Origin: Brugia malayi
Lineage: Eukaryota > Nematoda > Chromadorea > Rhabditida > Onchocercidae
Length of the DNA: 64,000 nt
Reading direction: 5' to 3'
Assembly (NCBI RefSeq): GCF_000002995.4
Contig: NW_025062477.1
Location: 11,008,649-11,072,648, forward strand
Shown here: piece by piece, positions 54,095 through 64,000 of the stretch
Numbering within the stretch: position 1 is the first letter of the stretch
Layout: each line of letters opens with the position of its first letter
Made by a program: the position numbers and the translations under genes
The notes under the pieces: generated by a model
What the model was told of the DNA's origin: nothing
The model's database searches: none
Seen by the model: only the letters and a program-made list of their open reading frames with translations

Positions 54095-54206
54095 ATTATC
54101 ACTATCTTTAATGATAACGCTGATGATAACGACAATACATATTATCACTATCTTTAATGATAACACTAATGATAACGACAATACATATTATCACTATCTT
54201 TAGCAA
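54095..54206 (+). repeat. 46-bp tandem repeat, about 2.4 copies
   Basis: Units start ATTATCACTATCTTTAATGA at 54095 and 54141; a partial third copy starts at 54187. The first two differ at two or three positions (GCTGATG or ACTAATG). Confidence 0.9.
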
Positions 54207-55060
54207 TATCATTAAATTAAGCCCAAATATATATTAGAGATATTTATATGAAAAAGAGAAAATATATTATTTTATTAAAAAAAAAAGAATTAGCAAAACT
54301 ATAATAATTATACAATGCGTGCATAATGCGTGCTGCATTTTGCATGCAAGTAATTCACATATTACTTAGTACAAAAAAAAGGATAAAAAAAAGATTATGC
54401 AATGTTTGCATAATGCATGCAAGTAATGCTTGCTTACTTAATGGAAGCGAAAAAGGAAAATCAATATTTACCATCGATGAAAATATTTATGAAAAAATTG
54501 CATTAATTTTAATGACACGCAATAAAAAAACGTATAAAATGAAAATAGATTTGAATATTTTTCCTCAAAATTGCTAAATTTCAAATTTATGTCATTTTAA
54601 TAAGTTAATGAATTGAGTTAATTTAAAATTAAAACCGATGTAGTCTAATTAACATACTAGATTGAATCTGTTAATTAATTATCTTTTAACAATTTTAACA
54701 TTATATGATTATTTCCTAAATGTAAATTTCTAAGATGACCTAATCACTTATTTAGATTAAATAATCTTTTTAGCAAAACTAACATTTACAAACTTTCAAA
54801 TTATAATTTTATCAAAATGTGTTCTACAAAAATTTCTTTTTTCTTTCACGCCCAGATTCTTGAATTTAAAATAATATATAATTCGAAAGAAATAAGATAT
54901 TTTGAGGATAAATACTTGTTTACATGAATAATAATCATTTTTAAATTTTTAAAAATATTTTTCTTTTTTTTTGCTAAATGTAAATATGTAAATTGTGCTT
55001 ATTATAGTGCAAAAGTTATCAAATTTGAAGTTAATAGAGGAATAATAAGCTTAGATTTAG

Positions 55061-55330
55061 GAGAAAAAAGAAAAAAAAAGGCTTACTTATACGGCCATTC
55101 CTGAAATGGAGCCAGCTAATATAGCTAAATGTGAAGAGAAGAAGCCTTCAAAGAGAACTAAGCTTATAAAAGCTTTAACGAAAAATCTATATATCAATAC
55201 GAGAAGCAAACATCCCAATGACAACCAAAATTATTTCCCTTCTTCTCTTTGTTTTTCAAATATGCCTTGCGATGGTCAACTGGGTAACTTACCCGAAATG
55301 AGAAAAGTGTCAGGGCTTCTCCGATAATCT
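55061..55330 (+). CDS. Weak candidate small ORF or exon, unknown product
   Basis: An ORF from ATG 55106 to TAA 55328-55330 encodes about 74 residues. It is Lys-rich at the start (CEEKKPSKRTKLIKALTKN) and has more balanced composition afterwards (SLCFSNMPCDGQLGNLPEMR). The frame stays open upstream to an acceptor-like TTAGATTTAG at 55060. Base composition is clearly less AT-rich than the flanks. No domain, homologue or splice partner was recognised; it may be a non-coding element or an isolated exon. Confidence 0.25.
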
Positions 55331-57098
55331 GTCATCATTGTTGTTGCCTTTGTGGTTTTGCTTAAGGATATCGTTGTTATTGTTTGTTATTGATGTTGTT
55401 GTTGTTATTGTTATTGTTCTTGCTATTATTGTTGTTATTATTGTCATTGTTGTAATTTACTGTGGATGTTTTGCTATATAACACTAAATGGCTTTTGTTT
55501 TTCTTTTGTTTTCTTTGTTTTATTTTTTTTTTTCCTTTGTTTTAATTTATGAAACTGATTTTCAGCAATGAAAAATTTTTATGTAACAAAAAATTAAAAG
55601 CAAAAAAAAAAAAGAAACACAGATACTAATCATATAGCATAGAAAATATTTTCTTTTCTGATCTATCTTTCTCCCTCTCTCTTTGTCTTAAAAAATTTTT
55701 GAAATATATAGTTTTTTTAATTAAATTAATTTTAAATTACAACAAATATATTTTATACGAATTGAAAATTTTCATTTGTTATTTTTTTTATTTTTATTTT
55801 GTATCTTTTTAATAAATTAAGTTGCAAAAAAAAAAAAAAAAAAAAAGAAAACGAAATAATCAAATAAAATTTTGAAAAAAATATGTGTCAAAAAAAAGGA
55901 AAAAATTTGAAATAAAATGAAATAAAGGTGTGCAATATAAGAAACAAATAAAAAGTGAAAGAAATGAAAAAAAAAAAAATTTTTTTTTGATGCAAACAGG
56001 AATATTTACAATAAACATTCGATACCTACCTGTCTACCTACCTACCCGCTTATTTACCTGCCATTATTATTACTATTACTACTACTACCTATTAGTACTA
56101 CTATTACACAACTGCAACTATCATTCAACGATATTTTCATTCATTTCAATTCTCCTATTAAAATAATAAATTAAAAAGTATCAAATTTATCATATTACTT
56201 TATGCTTATACTATAGCAAAAATATAATATATTGTTTATCCACTAATTACTTAATTAGTTAATTCATTAATTAAGTTCGCATATCATAATTGGTAAACTA
56301 ATTTCGACTCGACTAAAACTGTGAAACATTTTAATAATAGTGTTATCTTGATAATAATTAATGAATAAATATTATTTTATGGATATGAAATTTATTATAA
56401 TAAGCTATAATATTGTGATAAGATAGTAATCAAAAATATTATTAAATCATAAGTAAAAATTCAATTTCTTTATTCCATTTTTTGCGTTTTTTTTTTTGTA
56501 AAAGTTTCAAATGTGAGAAATGAAAGAGAAAAAAAATTTAATTTTACTAATTAGTAAGACAGCTTCTTGTACTTTTAGCGCATTTTTATTATTTTATTTC
56601 AAATTTTTATCAAATGTCGCTGCGCTAAAAGCATCAACGGTATGTTTTAAAATAGCCAATAGATTAATTCTTATTATTTCAATTCTTAATTTCTATTATT
56701 TCAAATATTACTACAGTCCAATTCTTAATTCCTATCATTTCAAATTACAACTACAATTCGATCTTTAATTCCTATTATTTCAAATAAATTACTATAATAT
56801 AATTCTCAATCATTTCTGATACCTTATAATTATTCATCATTATTTATGAATAAAAATTTTGTTTCTTGAAAGGTGTTTGGAAATTATTTTATTTGCAAAA
56901 GAGAAACTAAATAAACACATTAATTTTTGATCTATCGGGGGAAAAAAATATTAAACTGATAAAAATGATAATAGTGATAGTAGTAGTGATAATAGTAGTA
57001 GTAGTGGTAGTGGTAGTGCGCAAATGAACAAAAAATTTCATTTCTTGAGCTGATAACCTTCAATTTAAATCTTCCTGAAAATCGATTAAAATAGCGCA

Positions 57099-57260
57099 AT
57101 GGACATAATGAATGATGATGATGATGAAGCCGCCGAATTGTTGCAGATGATGGGAAAGGGCGGGTTTGTCGCCCAGATACACACAAAGAGAGAGGGAAGG
57201 AGAGAGAAAGGGATGTACACAAGGGAGAGAGAGAGGTACACAGATGTGTCGGTGGTGTAA
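57099..57260 (+). CDS. Weak candidate micro-ORF, unknown product
   Basis: A 53-codon ORF starts MDIMNDDDDEAAELLQMMGK and continues into Arg/Glu-rich sequence encoded by a purine tract (57186-57235), ending SVV and TAA. The first 30 codons have a coding-like balance unusual for this region. The remainder is dominated by GA repeats. No homologue was recognised. It could equally be a GC-rich promoter patch (GGGCGGG at 57158-57164). Confidence 0.15.
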   Translation: MDIMNDDDDEAAELLQMMGKGGFVAQIHTKREGRREKGMYTRERERYTDVSVV

Positions 57261-57339
57261 GATCGCTTTTTCATTTCTCAATTTCTTTTTTTTTTTCTTT
57301 GACAGATGAAATTTTAAAAGACAAACAGAGTGGGAGGCC

Positions 57340-57391
57340 ATTAGTACTAGCAGTGCTAATCATTCGAGAATTACCGATTTGTAATTCTCGA
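57340..57391. other. Two adjacent inverted repeats (hairpins)
   Basis: Hairpin 1 has 8-bp arms ATTAGTAC / GTGCTAAT (57340-57347 and 57353-57360, one mismatch). Hairpin 2 has perfect 11-bp arms TCGAGAATTAC / GTAATTCTCGA (57364-57374 and 57381-57391) with a 6-nt loop. They are only 3 nt apart. They do not fold as a tRNA, and the arms are too short for a typical microRNA precursor. Confidence 0.6.
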
Positions 57392-58059
57392 CTTCGAACT
57401 TATTTTGCTTTCTAGCGCCATTAAGCTATGTGATATTTGCAAGCAATGAAATGTTTTATCGATCAGATAAAATCTAAATGAGTTTTTTTTTTAATTTTAT
57501 CATCATTTCAAATTAATTTGTATCTAAGTATTATCGATTAGTTTATAGTAACTTTTGCAAATGATCTATTGAAATTGATTTATTAGAAAAAAAAATTGAA
57601 AGTAATAATAACAAGATTGCATAGTTTGTAGAATTATTTTAACAAAAATAAAAATTGAAAATTAAAACTAATTTAAAACAAATTTAAATTGATCAAAGAT
57701 CAAAATGTAATTATCTGTTTTTGATGTTCAGATAAATAATAAATCATATTATAATTAAATGTATTAAAAAATGTTGATTATTGTTTTTTTTTTTTTTAGT
57801 AAGCAAAAAAATACAAAAATTTTCGAATAAATCTTTTTTTTTTTTTCTTCTATTTCTTATTTTGGAAAAGTTTTTAATAGCATTTTTTCACTGACAGTAA
57901 AAATAAAATATTTTAAATGAAATACTGAAAAGCAATGACCGAAATAAGACATAAATTTTAGAAAAAATGGAATTAAATCAATAATTTTTGAGCTATTCCT
58001 TCTTTTTTTATTCCTTTTTTTAAAAGAAAAATCTAAGAAAGAAGAGGTGAGGGAAAGAG

Positions 58060-58080
58060 GGAGAGAGAGAGAGAGAGAGG
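58060..58080 (+). repeat. GA dinucleotide microsatellite
   Basis: About ten GA units embedded in a longer purine tract. Confidence 0.9.
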
Positions 58081-59110
58081 GAGAAAAAAAAGAATAAAAA
58101 AAGTTGATATTATATGAATGAGAATTATTCGGTGAAAAAATATTTTGACTAAAAGATGAACTAGTATTAATAAAAAAAAAGTTTATCTAAATAAAATATA
58201 TTTGATTGAAAAATTGAATGTTAGATTTTTTGATGATAAATAATCTTAGCAAATTGAATGAAATTTTCTTTATGCAAATTGTTTGCTTTATGTTCGAAAT
58301 GTTAGTATTATTTGCAGTTACAATAAGCGCAATTTGATAAACACTTTACTATTTTTTCCGTTCTATCAATTCGTTTGTTTATTTGCTTATTATTTTCATT
58401 ATTTGTTTTTGTTTGCTTGCTTGCTTATTGTTTTTGCTGTTTGGCATTGCTTGTTTATTTGTTTGTGTGTTTGTTTATTTATTTGTTATTTGTTCCTTAT
58501 TTAGTATTATATTTGGTACTACTTACATTCGAAATGCAAAAAAAAAGTGCAATTTAATTATTATTTTAAAGTAAATATAAGAGATATTTATTCTCCCACT
58601 GCTACGATAAATATTTTACTCGAACATAATTCAAACTTTAACTTCTAAGAATCATTACTTATTACTCTACTTATATTATTTATTTTTGGAGTAAGTATAG
58701 CAAAAATCATTTTACTGCGATAAATATTTCATTCAAATCTATTTTAAACACTAACTTAAATATATAAAAATAGAAATAGCTTCAACAGCACGAAAAAAAA
58801 AAATAGAAGAAACACTGATAAAGAATTGAAAATTTTAGAAAGCAATTTAGTTTTCTTATTAATTAATTAGATGAATTTATCCGTTGATTTTTTGAAAAAT
58901 TTTTGAGCAATTAAATAATGATTGAATAAAATTGAAATACATAAAGCAAAGGATTTGTTGGTTTAAAGATTTGTTTAAATTTGAGCTGTTAGAAAGAAAA
59001 TAAAAAAGTAAATTTTAAATTTTTGAAAGAACGAAAAAATGAAATTTTGTTTTAATTCGTTCCAACATTTCTAATGCATAAAGTTAATTAAACAGTAAAA
59101 AGTAGCGAGC

Positions 59111-59117
59111 GGGGCGG
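59111..59117 (+). promoter_or_regulatory. GC-box-like site in AT-rich DNA
   Basis: GAGCGGGGCGGAACTGTC (59107-59124) stands out in a region of mostly A and T. GGGGCGG is the Sp1/KLF-type GC-box core. No transcription start or gene could be attached to it. Confidence 0.2.
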
Positions 59118-61609
59118 AACTGTCAGTTTCAGTTAATAACGATTTGAACACAAAAATTTTGCCATCTTTTTTTTTTTTTTTTGTCACTTCCAACCATTTT
59201 TTTTTTTCATTTAATTTTATTTTTTATTTTTTTGCAGAAAATTAATTTATTAACAATCTAAATTCTCTTTTCTGTTTGTCATCTAAAAAATTTTTGAAAA
59301 GAAACATTGATTTTATTATTAAAACTTTAATAATATTATTTTTTAGCTCCTAAAACAAATGTAAGATTTTAAACAATTTATCATCCTTATCATATCTCAA
59401 CTAATTTGAAATATTTATCTTAATAATTAGAAGAAAAAAAAATCTAATAATATTCGAATGATTCAGCAAATTTTTAAAATATCACTTTTTTTGATTAGTA
59501 AAGAAAAAAAAAACTGAAAGTTTCAAATTTTATATAATATGCACAAATTATATTTAAAAAACAAACAAATAAGCTATCGTATCATTTCTAATCAGTAAAT
59601 GATAGAAATAAAAAATTTATCACTACAAACTTATTTTGTACGATTTGATAAATTTAGATTTACGAAAAGAATTAAAAAATTTCAAATCAAATTTTTAGAT
59701 TGGATATAAATCAACCGATCGACTATTCCTTAGCTTTTCGTTTTAAGTGAGAAAAAATTTTTGAATTCAATCCGTTGGCTACTCTCTTAACCTTTAACCT
59801 TTTATTAATATTACAAAGAAGACATTAATTTGTTAATTTTAATTGAAGTAATTATGAAACATACAACAATAAAATTTGCATATTAGAATGAACCAAAATG
59901 AAAATATTTCAGTAAATATGTGTTTGTGAATTTTAAATAAGCAATTTTTTAGCATTAAAATTTAGCAAAATTTTTAGATATAATTCATTAAGGAAAAAAA
60001 AATCAAAAAGTCAATTGGTTCGATTGATGAAATTATCGAAAATTTTGTCAAAATTTACGATGAATCATCGTAAATAAAAACAATTCTTAATGCTTTCAAT
60101 TCATTTTTTTTTTATTTGTTAAAATATTTCGAATTTTTGCAAAATTTTTTTTTTTTTAAAAAAAAGAATCATCTAATTTTGCTATAATATTTCCAGTTCA
60201 TATTAAAAATATAAATATTGAAATTCTAAATACAAATATTGAAATTTTTGTTTCCTTTATGGCTTTTATAACTTATTTTCTTTGTTTGTAAATGAATTCT
60301 ATTTGTAATTGATAAACTTATAAGTTAAATTCAATTACTAATACAATTACCAACATTAATTATTAATCTGAAAAGATTGCTTTTTTAAATTTAGGAAAAA
60401 GGAATTCAAATAATATTTTTTTTATAAGCGCAATATTCTTCACATCTGTTAATTTTAGCAATAATTCAAAATTTTACAATTTTAAATTTATTACCTTAGA
60501 GATTAGGAAACGGAAACTTAAATGTATGATATCAAAAGTACAAAATCAAAATTAAGTTAATGAAATAATATGCGCACTTACTATGACACTTTATTGATGA
60601 ATCATTCAAATGATTTAAAATTGAAAATGCAAAAGTGATAAAGAAAAAATCAAATGAAAATTCATCAATTTTAAAAGTAATGAAAAAGTAAATAATGACT
60701 GATCAATGATACAGTCTATCAACTGCATTTAATATTTTCCTTTTGAAATTACAAAAATTTGCGGAAAAATATCATTTAGCAAAAAAAATTTTTTAACTTT
60801 TCCATCTTTATTCGAATTCAATTTTAATTTTAATTAAGTGTTGACAAATGAGCCAAGCATTTTTTCCTATTTGGCGCATATGTCAGATACATTTGAAATG
60901 TAACTAAAAATTAAAATTGAAATGATAATTTAAGAAGAGATGATAGTTTAAAAAAAAAAAAATTCTGAATTATATTGCAATTATATCATTTTTTTTTTTC
61001 TTTTTTAATTTGACATAACAATATTCTGACATAACAATAACGATATTTAAAACTTTTAATAATGCTACTGAATAGCTCTAACACATCTGAATGCAAAGGA
61101 TAACATTTAAACTTGAAATCAAAAATCTAAATGATTGGAATTTAGAAATTTAATAAATATTCTTGGATGTTGTTGAAATACTACTAATATTATTCATTTA
61201 TTCATTCATTATTATTTATATGTTTTGAATATTTATTAACGTACAATGCCATATGCTTTTCTCGTAATCAATAATAAATTTCAACAATTTCCTATTCAAA
61301 ATAAGAAATTGTAATTTAAATTTTGCAAAGAAATTGATAAAAAGTGAAATACTTGAAAATTATTTTAATAAAAATGTATTCTTACAATGATTTCAATGGT
61401 TGCAATAATGATTTATTAAAATTTTCACATAACTTTATTATTATTCATAAAGTCATTTAAAAAAAAAAAATTTTTTTTTTTTTTTTTTCATAAGTACTTA
61501 TTTAAATAAATTCTTTCTTTTTTTGAAGAGACAAAAATTGAATTATTTGTATGGAAAAGAAGTTTGATCATTCAATTATATACATTATTCTTTGATTTGA
61601 TTGATGACA

Positions 61610-61631
61610 GTCTCTCTCTCTCTCTCTCTCT
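61610..61631 (+). repeat. TC dinucleotide microsatellite
   Basis: About eleven TC units followed by an imperfect pyrimidine tract. Confidence 0.9.
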
Positions 61632-62273
61632 TTCTTTCTCTTCCCCTCTTCCTCTGTCTCTTTCTTTCTCTCTATTTTTCATTTTAATTTTTAATTGAAT
61701 AATTTACTCAAAACTTACTCATTTGTTAATTTTGACTAGTCAAGTAATTACTTAACTATTAATGTTTTTCAACATTACCAATAAAAATAATGCAAAATTA
61801 TTTGAAATGAAATTTCAAATAATTTTAAAAGTAATAAAACAATTTAAGAGACAAAAAAAAAGAGAAAAGAAAAGAAAGTTAACAATTTATTGGCATTCAT
61901 TTGCTCATACATTTATTTATTACTTTTTATCATTTTAACTTTTCAATTACCCATTTACACCTTTTTTTTTTCCGTATTATTTATTCAGATTTTTTCATTG
62001 AAAGTTTATTTAGTAATATAAAATATTTCAAAAAAAAAATAATAATAATAAAATAAATTTAATTGTTAAATAAATTTTTAATTATCAATTATAACTGTTA
62101 TTCATCATTTTTAATTGTATCATTTTGCATGAAACGAAACTAATTGATATTTGTAATGAAAATAATTAAAATCAAAATTTAATAAAAATAATTTTCAAAT
62201 ATTTTATAACTATTTTTCTTTTTCTTTTTCGACAAGAAAAAAAAAAAAAGGAAAATGAAATTATTTGAAATAT

Positions 62274-63813
62274 TTATATATTCAAATGTGGAGCACTAAG
62301 CATAATGCAACATGTTGATAAGATGATAAACATTGAAAAACAGATAAGACATGCTCGATCAACAACCATCGCACTAAATTTCCAATCATTTTGCAAACGT
62401 TCCGATTCTTCTTCCTCTATCATTTGATCACTAATCTGAAAAAATGAAAATGTAAAATTAATAAAATGCTATTTGAATATGAAAAATAATAATTGATAAA
62501 GTGCATTTAAATATGGATGTAAAAATTGATAAGATACTATTTAAATAGAGAAATTGATAGTGTATAATTTAATTTTTCTTTGCCAATTAATTAACATATA
62601 CGAAATGATTATGCTAATTATTTGAGATGATAATCACTTGATAACAATTGGATTAACAAACTATAATAATTCATAGTCCAATCTAATTAATTTATCCAAT
62701 TGATTTGTTTGATCTTCATTATAATCTAATTAATTAATTTGATTTTAGTTAGTTTTTAAATCACAAAAAAAAAGAAACCTGTTTTAATTTTACATAAAGT
62801 TGATGAAGTAATAAAATCTGAACATCAGATGCATTTCTTCTTTCGGATAAAATTACTTCATTAATTAACGGAATATAATCATCTTCTTTTGTTCTACTAC
62901 TCGTTTCCGATTCCGTAATTGCTTCACCACAACTGTATCTAAAACCGGGTCGTGACATCATTAATAACCACGGAAGCCATTCCAGTAATATCCGTCGAAC
63001 CTAAAAATATACACTTTTTTTTCTTTTAAATTTAAAAAATTAAAAAAAAATAAAATAATTAAAAATATTCTTTTAAACTGTTAAATAAGATGAAAAAAAA
63101 AAAAACGAATACAAGTGGCGTCATAACGTGACTTTCAGACGTCCGAAAATGTAAATTAAGTATGATAACGGTAAAAACAACAGATGCTGAAACGACCAAC
63201 ATACAGCATGAAAAAAATACACCTGAAATAATCATGATTAAATATATCAATGATAACAGAGATCATAGTGATAATTTCAACTTTTCATGATGATAAGAAA
63301 TGAATGAATATTCTCAATCAATCTTTTAAAAAATTTTTTAATCTCTATTGAGATATTTAAAGAAAAAAAAAATGAAATTTCTGCGAGAAAATTAATTAAT
63401 TAAACAAACCAATTAATGGTACAGCTTCACTAGTTGAAGGTGTCATTTCTGCTACCATACTCAAAAAGAATACGATTGATAGTAAAATTGTTATTTCTAC
63501 AAATAAATGCTTTTTAAAAGTAAATATTTTAATGTAATTTTATAAATTCAAATGTAATTTTTGAAATTATCAAAAATTAATTTTAAATGTTATCAGATCT
63601 TCTTTTTTAGATTAAATTTTCAAATCTAAAATTTTGCATACTGTTTGATACTTTTAATATTTACAATAAATAAGAATGATTTGATAAAATTTGAATCAAA
63701 AGTATTAAATGCAATGAAACCTAATGTAATCTTCTCTCCAGCATCTGGTGGTAATGTAAAACCAAGCACAGTCATCAATGAAATTAGCAAACTTGGTATT
63801 AGCAAATTGAAAC
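62274..63813 (-). CDS. Nicotinic acetylcholine receptor subunit, 3' part (TM1-TM4), partial
   Basis: Cys-loop receptor subunit forming a ligand-gated cation channel at cholinergic synapses. Minus-strand exons in the window are 63813-63721 (TM1), 63496-63410 (TM2), 63222-63113 (TM3), 63000-62779 (intracellular loop) and 62435-62274 (TM4, TAA stop). They give 223 residues with consistent phases. TM1 is [20 protein letters not shown]. The linker GEKITL has Glu at -1', as in cation-selective channels. TM2 keeps Leu9' ([11 protein letters not shown]) and ends MVAEMTP. TM3 is preceded by SEAVPLIG, and [12 protein letters not shown] follows it. TM4 is [19 protein letters not shown] then SAPHLNI. The pattern is nearest to the nematode ACR-16-like group, though that placement is tentative. 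The TM3-TM4 loop is short (about 100 residues). The ligand-binding domain and signal peptide lie to the right of the window. Confidence 0.93.
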
Positions 63814-64000
63814 CTTTAAAAAAAGAATGAAATTTTTAATTGTAATTTTAAAATTTTACTTAAATAATTGTTTTTTTTTTCATCATTGTATTATTTCGAT
63901 TGAAAAAACTTGAAAATGATATAATGAAGGCAAAATTCAAAAATTTACATTTATGCTTTATAAATTAAAAATTAGAAAATAATAAAATATTTTCATAAAA
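63814..64000 (-). other. Intron of the receptor gene running off the window
   Basis: The TM1 exon starts in phase 1 at 63813, so an upstream exon ending with one extra base must exist. No such exon was found before 64000. Confidence 0.6.

Larger units (their letters stand above)
52001..62273. other. Gene-poor, low-complexity region between TRAK and the receptor gene
   Basis: About 10 kb of homopolymer and microsatellite DNA. Included are a CT tract (52682-52702), a GA tract (58060-58080), a TC tract (61610-61631), GTT/ATT repeats (55370-55450) and TTTG/TTGC repeats (58370-58490). Two weak ORF candidates, a hairpin pair and a GC-box-like site are listed separately. No recognisable gene family is present. 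Confidence 0.5.

Noticed and set aside
54326..54577. 83-codon ORF starting MRAAFCMQVIHILL
   Set aside because: Composition follows the TGCAT repeats and AT-rich background; no acceptor or donor context and no recognisable family.
57340..57420. tRNA gene
   Set aside because: The paired arms lack acceptor-stem closure and a T-loop consensus.
58283..58574. Overlapping plus-strand ORFs rich in Phe, Leu and Cys
   Set aside because: They come from TTTG/TTGC simple repeats in three frames at once; not coding.
1..64000. Transposon, CRISPR array, operon of bacterial type, or viral insertion
   Set aside because: No transposase, reverse transcriptase, integrase or capsid-like translation, no spaced direct-repeat array with unique spacers, and all recognised genes are intron-rich eukaryotic genes. 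The tandem arrays have no spacers.

Overview
This window looks like nuclear DNA of a nematode, probably a parasitic or spirurid-type (clade III) species. The base composition is very AT-rich, with frequent poly-A and poly-T runs. Genes are broken into many small exons (about 50-260 nt) with GT..TTTTCAG-type introns. The proteins are metazoan, and the ion-channel subunit is of a kind that nematodes have in large numbers. The species assignment is inference; no rRNA or mitochondrial marker is present.

Five protein-coding genes could be rebuilt exon by exon with reading phases that agree across junctions. From left to right: (1) positions 5287-2599, minus strand, a compact RPAP3-like R2TP co-chaperone with a single TPR domain and an RPAP3_C domain. 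(2) Positions 11773-6558, minus, exocyst subunit SEC10/EXOC5, complete, 16 exons, 706 codons. (3) Positions 13952-31701, plus, a UBR1/UBR2-type N-recognin E3 ubiquitin ligase, 47 exons and about 1955 codons, with UBR box, ClpS-like domain, RING and C-terminal UBLC region. (4) Positions 47938-34378, minus, a TRAK/Milton mitochondrial motor adaptor, 14 exons, about 638 codons, with a 5.6-kb first intron. (5) Positions 63813-62274, minus, the 3' half (TM1-TM4) of a nicotinic acetylcholine receptor subunit whose ligand-binding half lies beyond the right edge.

SEC10 and UBR are divergent and share a 2.2-kb upstream region. SEC10 and RPAP3 lie head to tail 1.3 kb apart. UBR and TRAK converge on a 2.7-kb spacer. 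The genes belong to separate housekeeping or neuronal processes: chaperone assembly, exocytosis, N-degron proteolysis, mitochondrial transport and cholinergic signalling. Nothing in the sequence shows that they form one system.

The unusual DNA is concentrated in and next to the TRAK gene. Its introns hold a 39-copy 31-bp minisatellite, a 9-copy 43-bp minisatellite, and a decayed series of about 33-bp repeats that look like copies of the start of TRAK exon 8 including its splice acceptor. A phase-compatible alternative last exon would give a short TRAK protein. Between TRAK and the receptor lies about 14 kb of homopolymer- and microsatellite-rich DNA with two weak ORF candidates and a pair of adjacent hairpins. 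No rRNA, tRNA, CRISPR array, complete transposon or viral gene was recognised.
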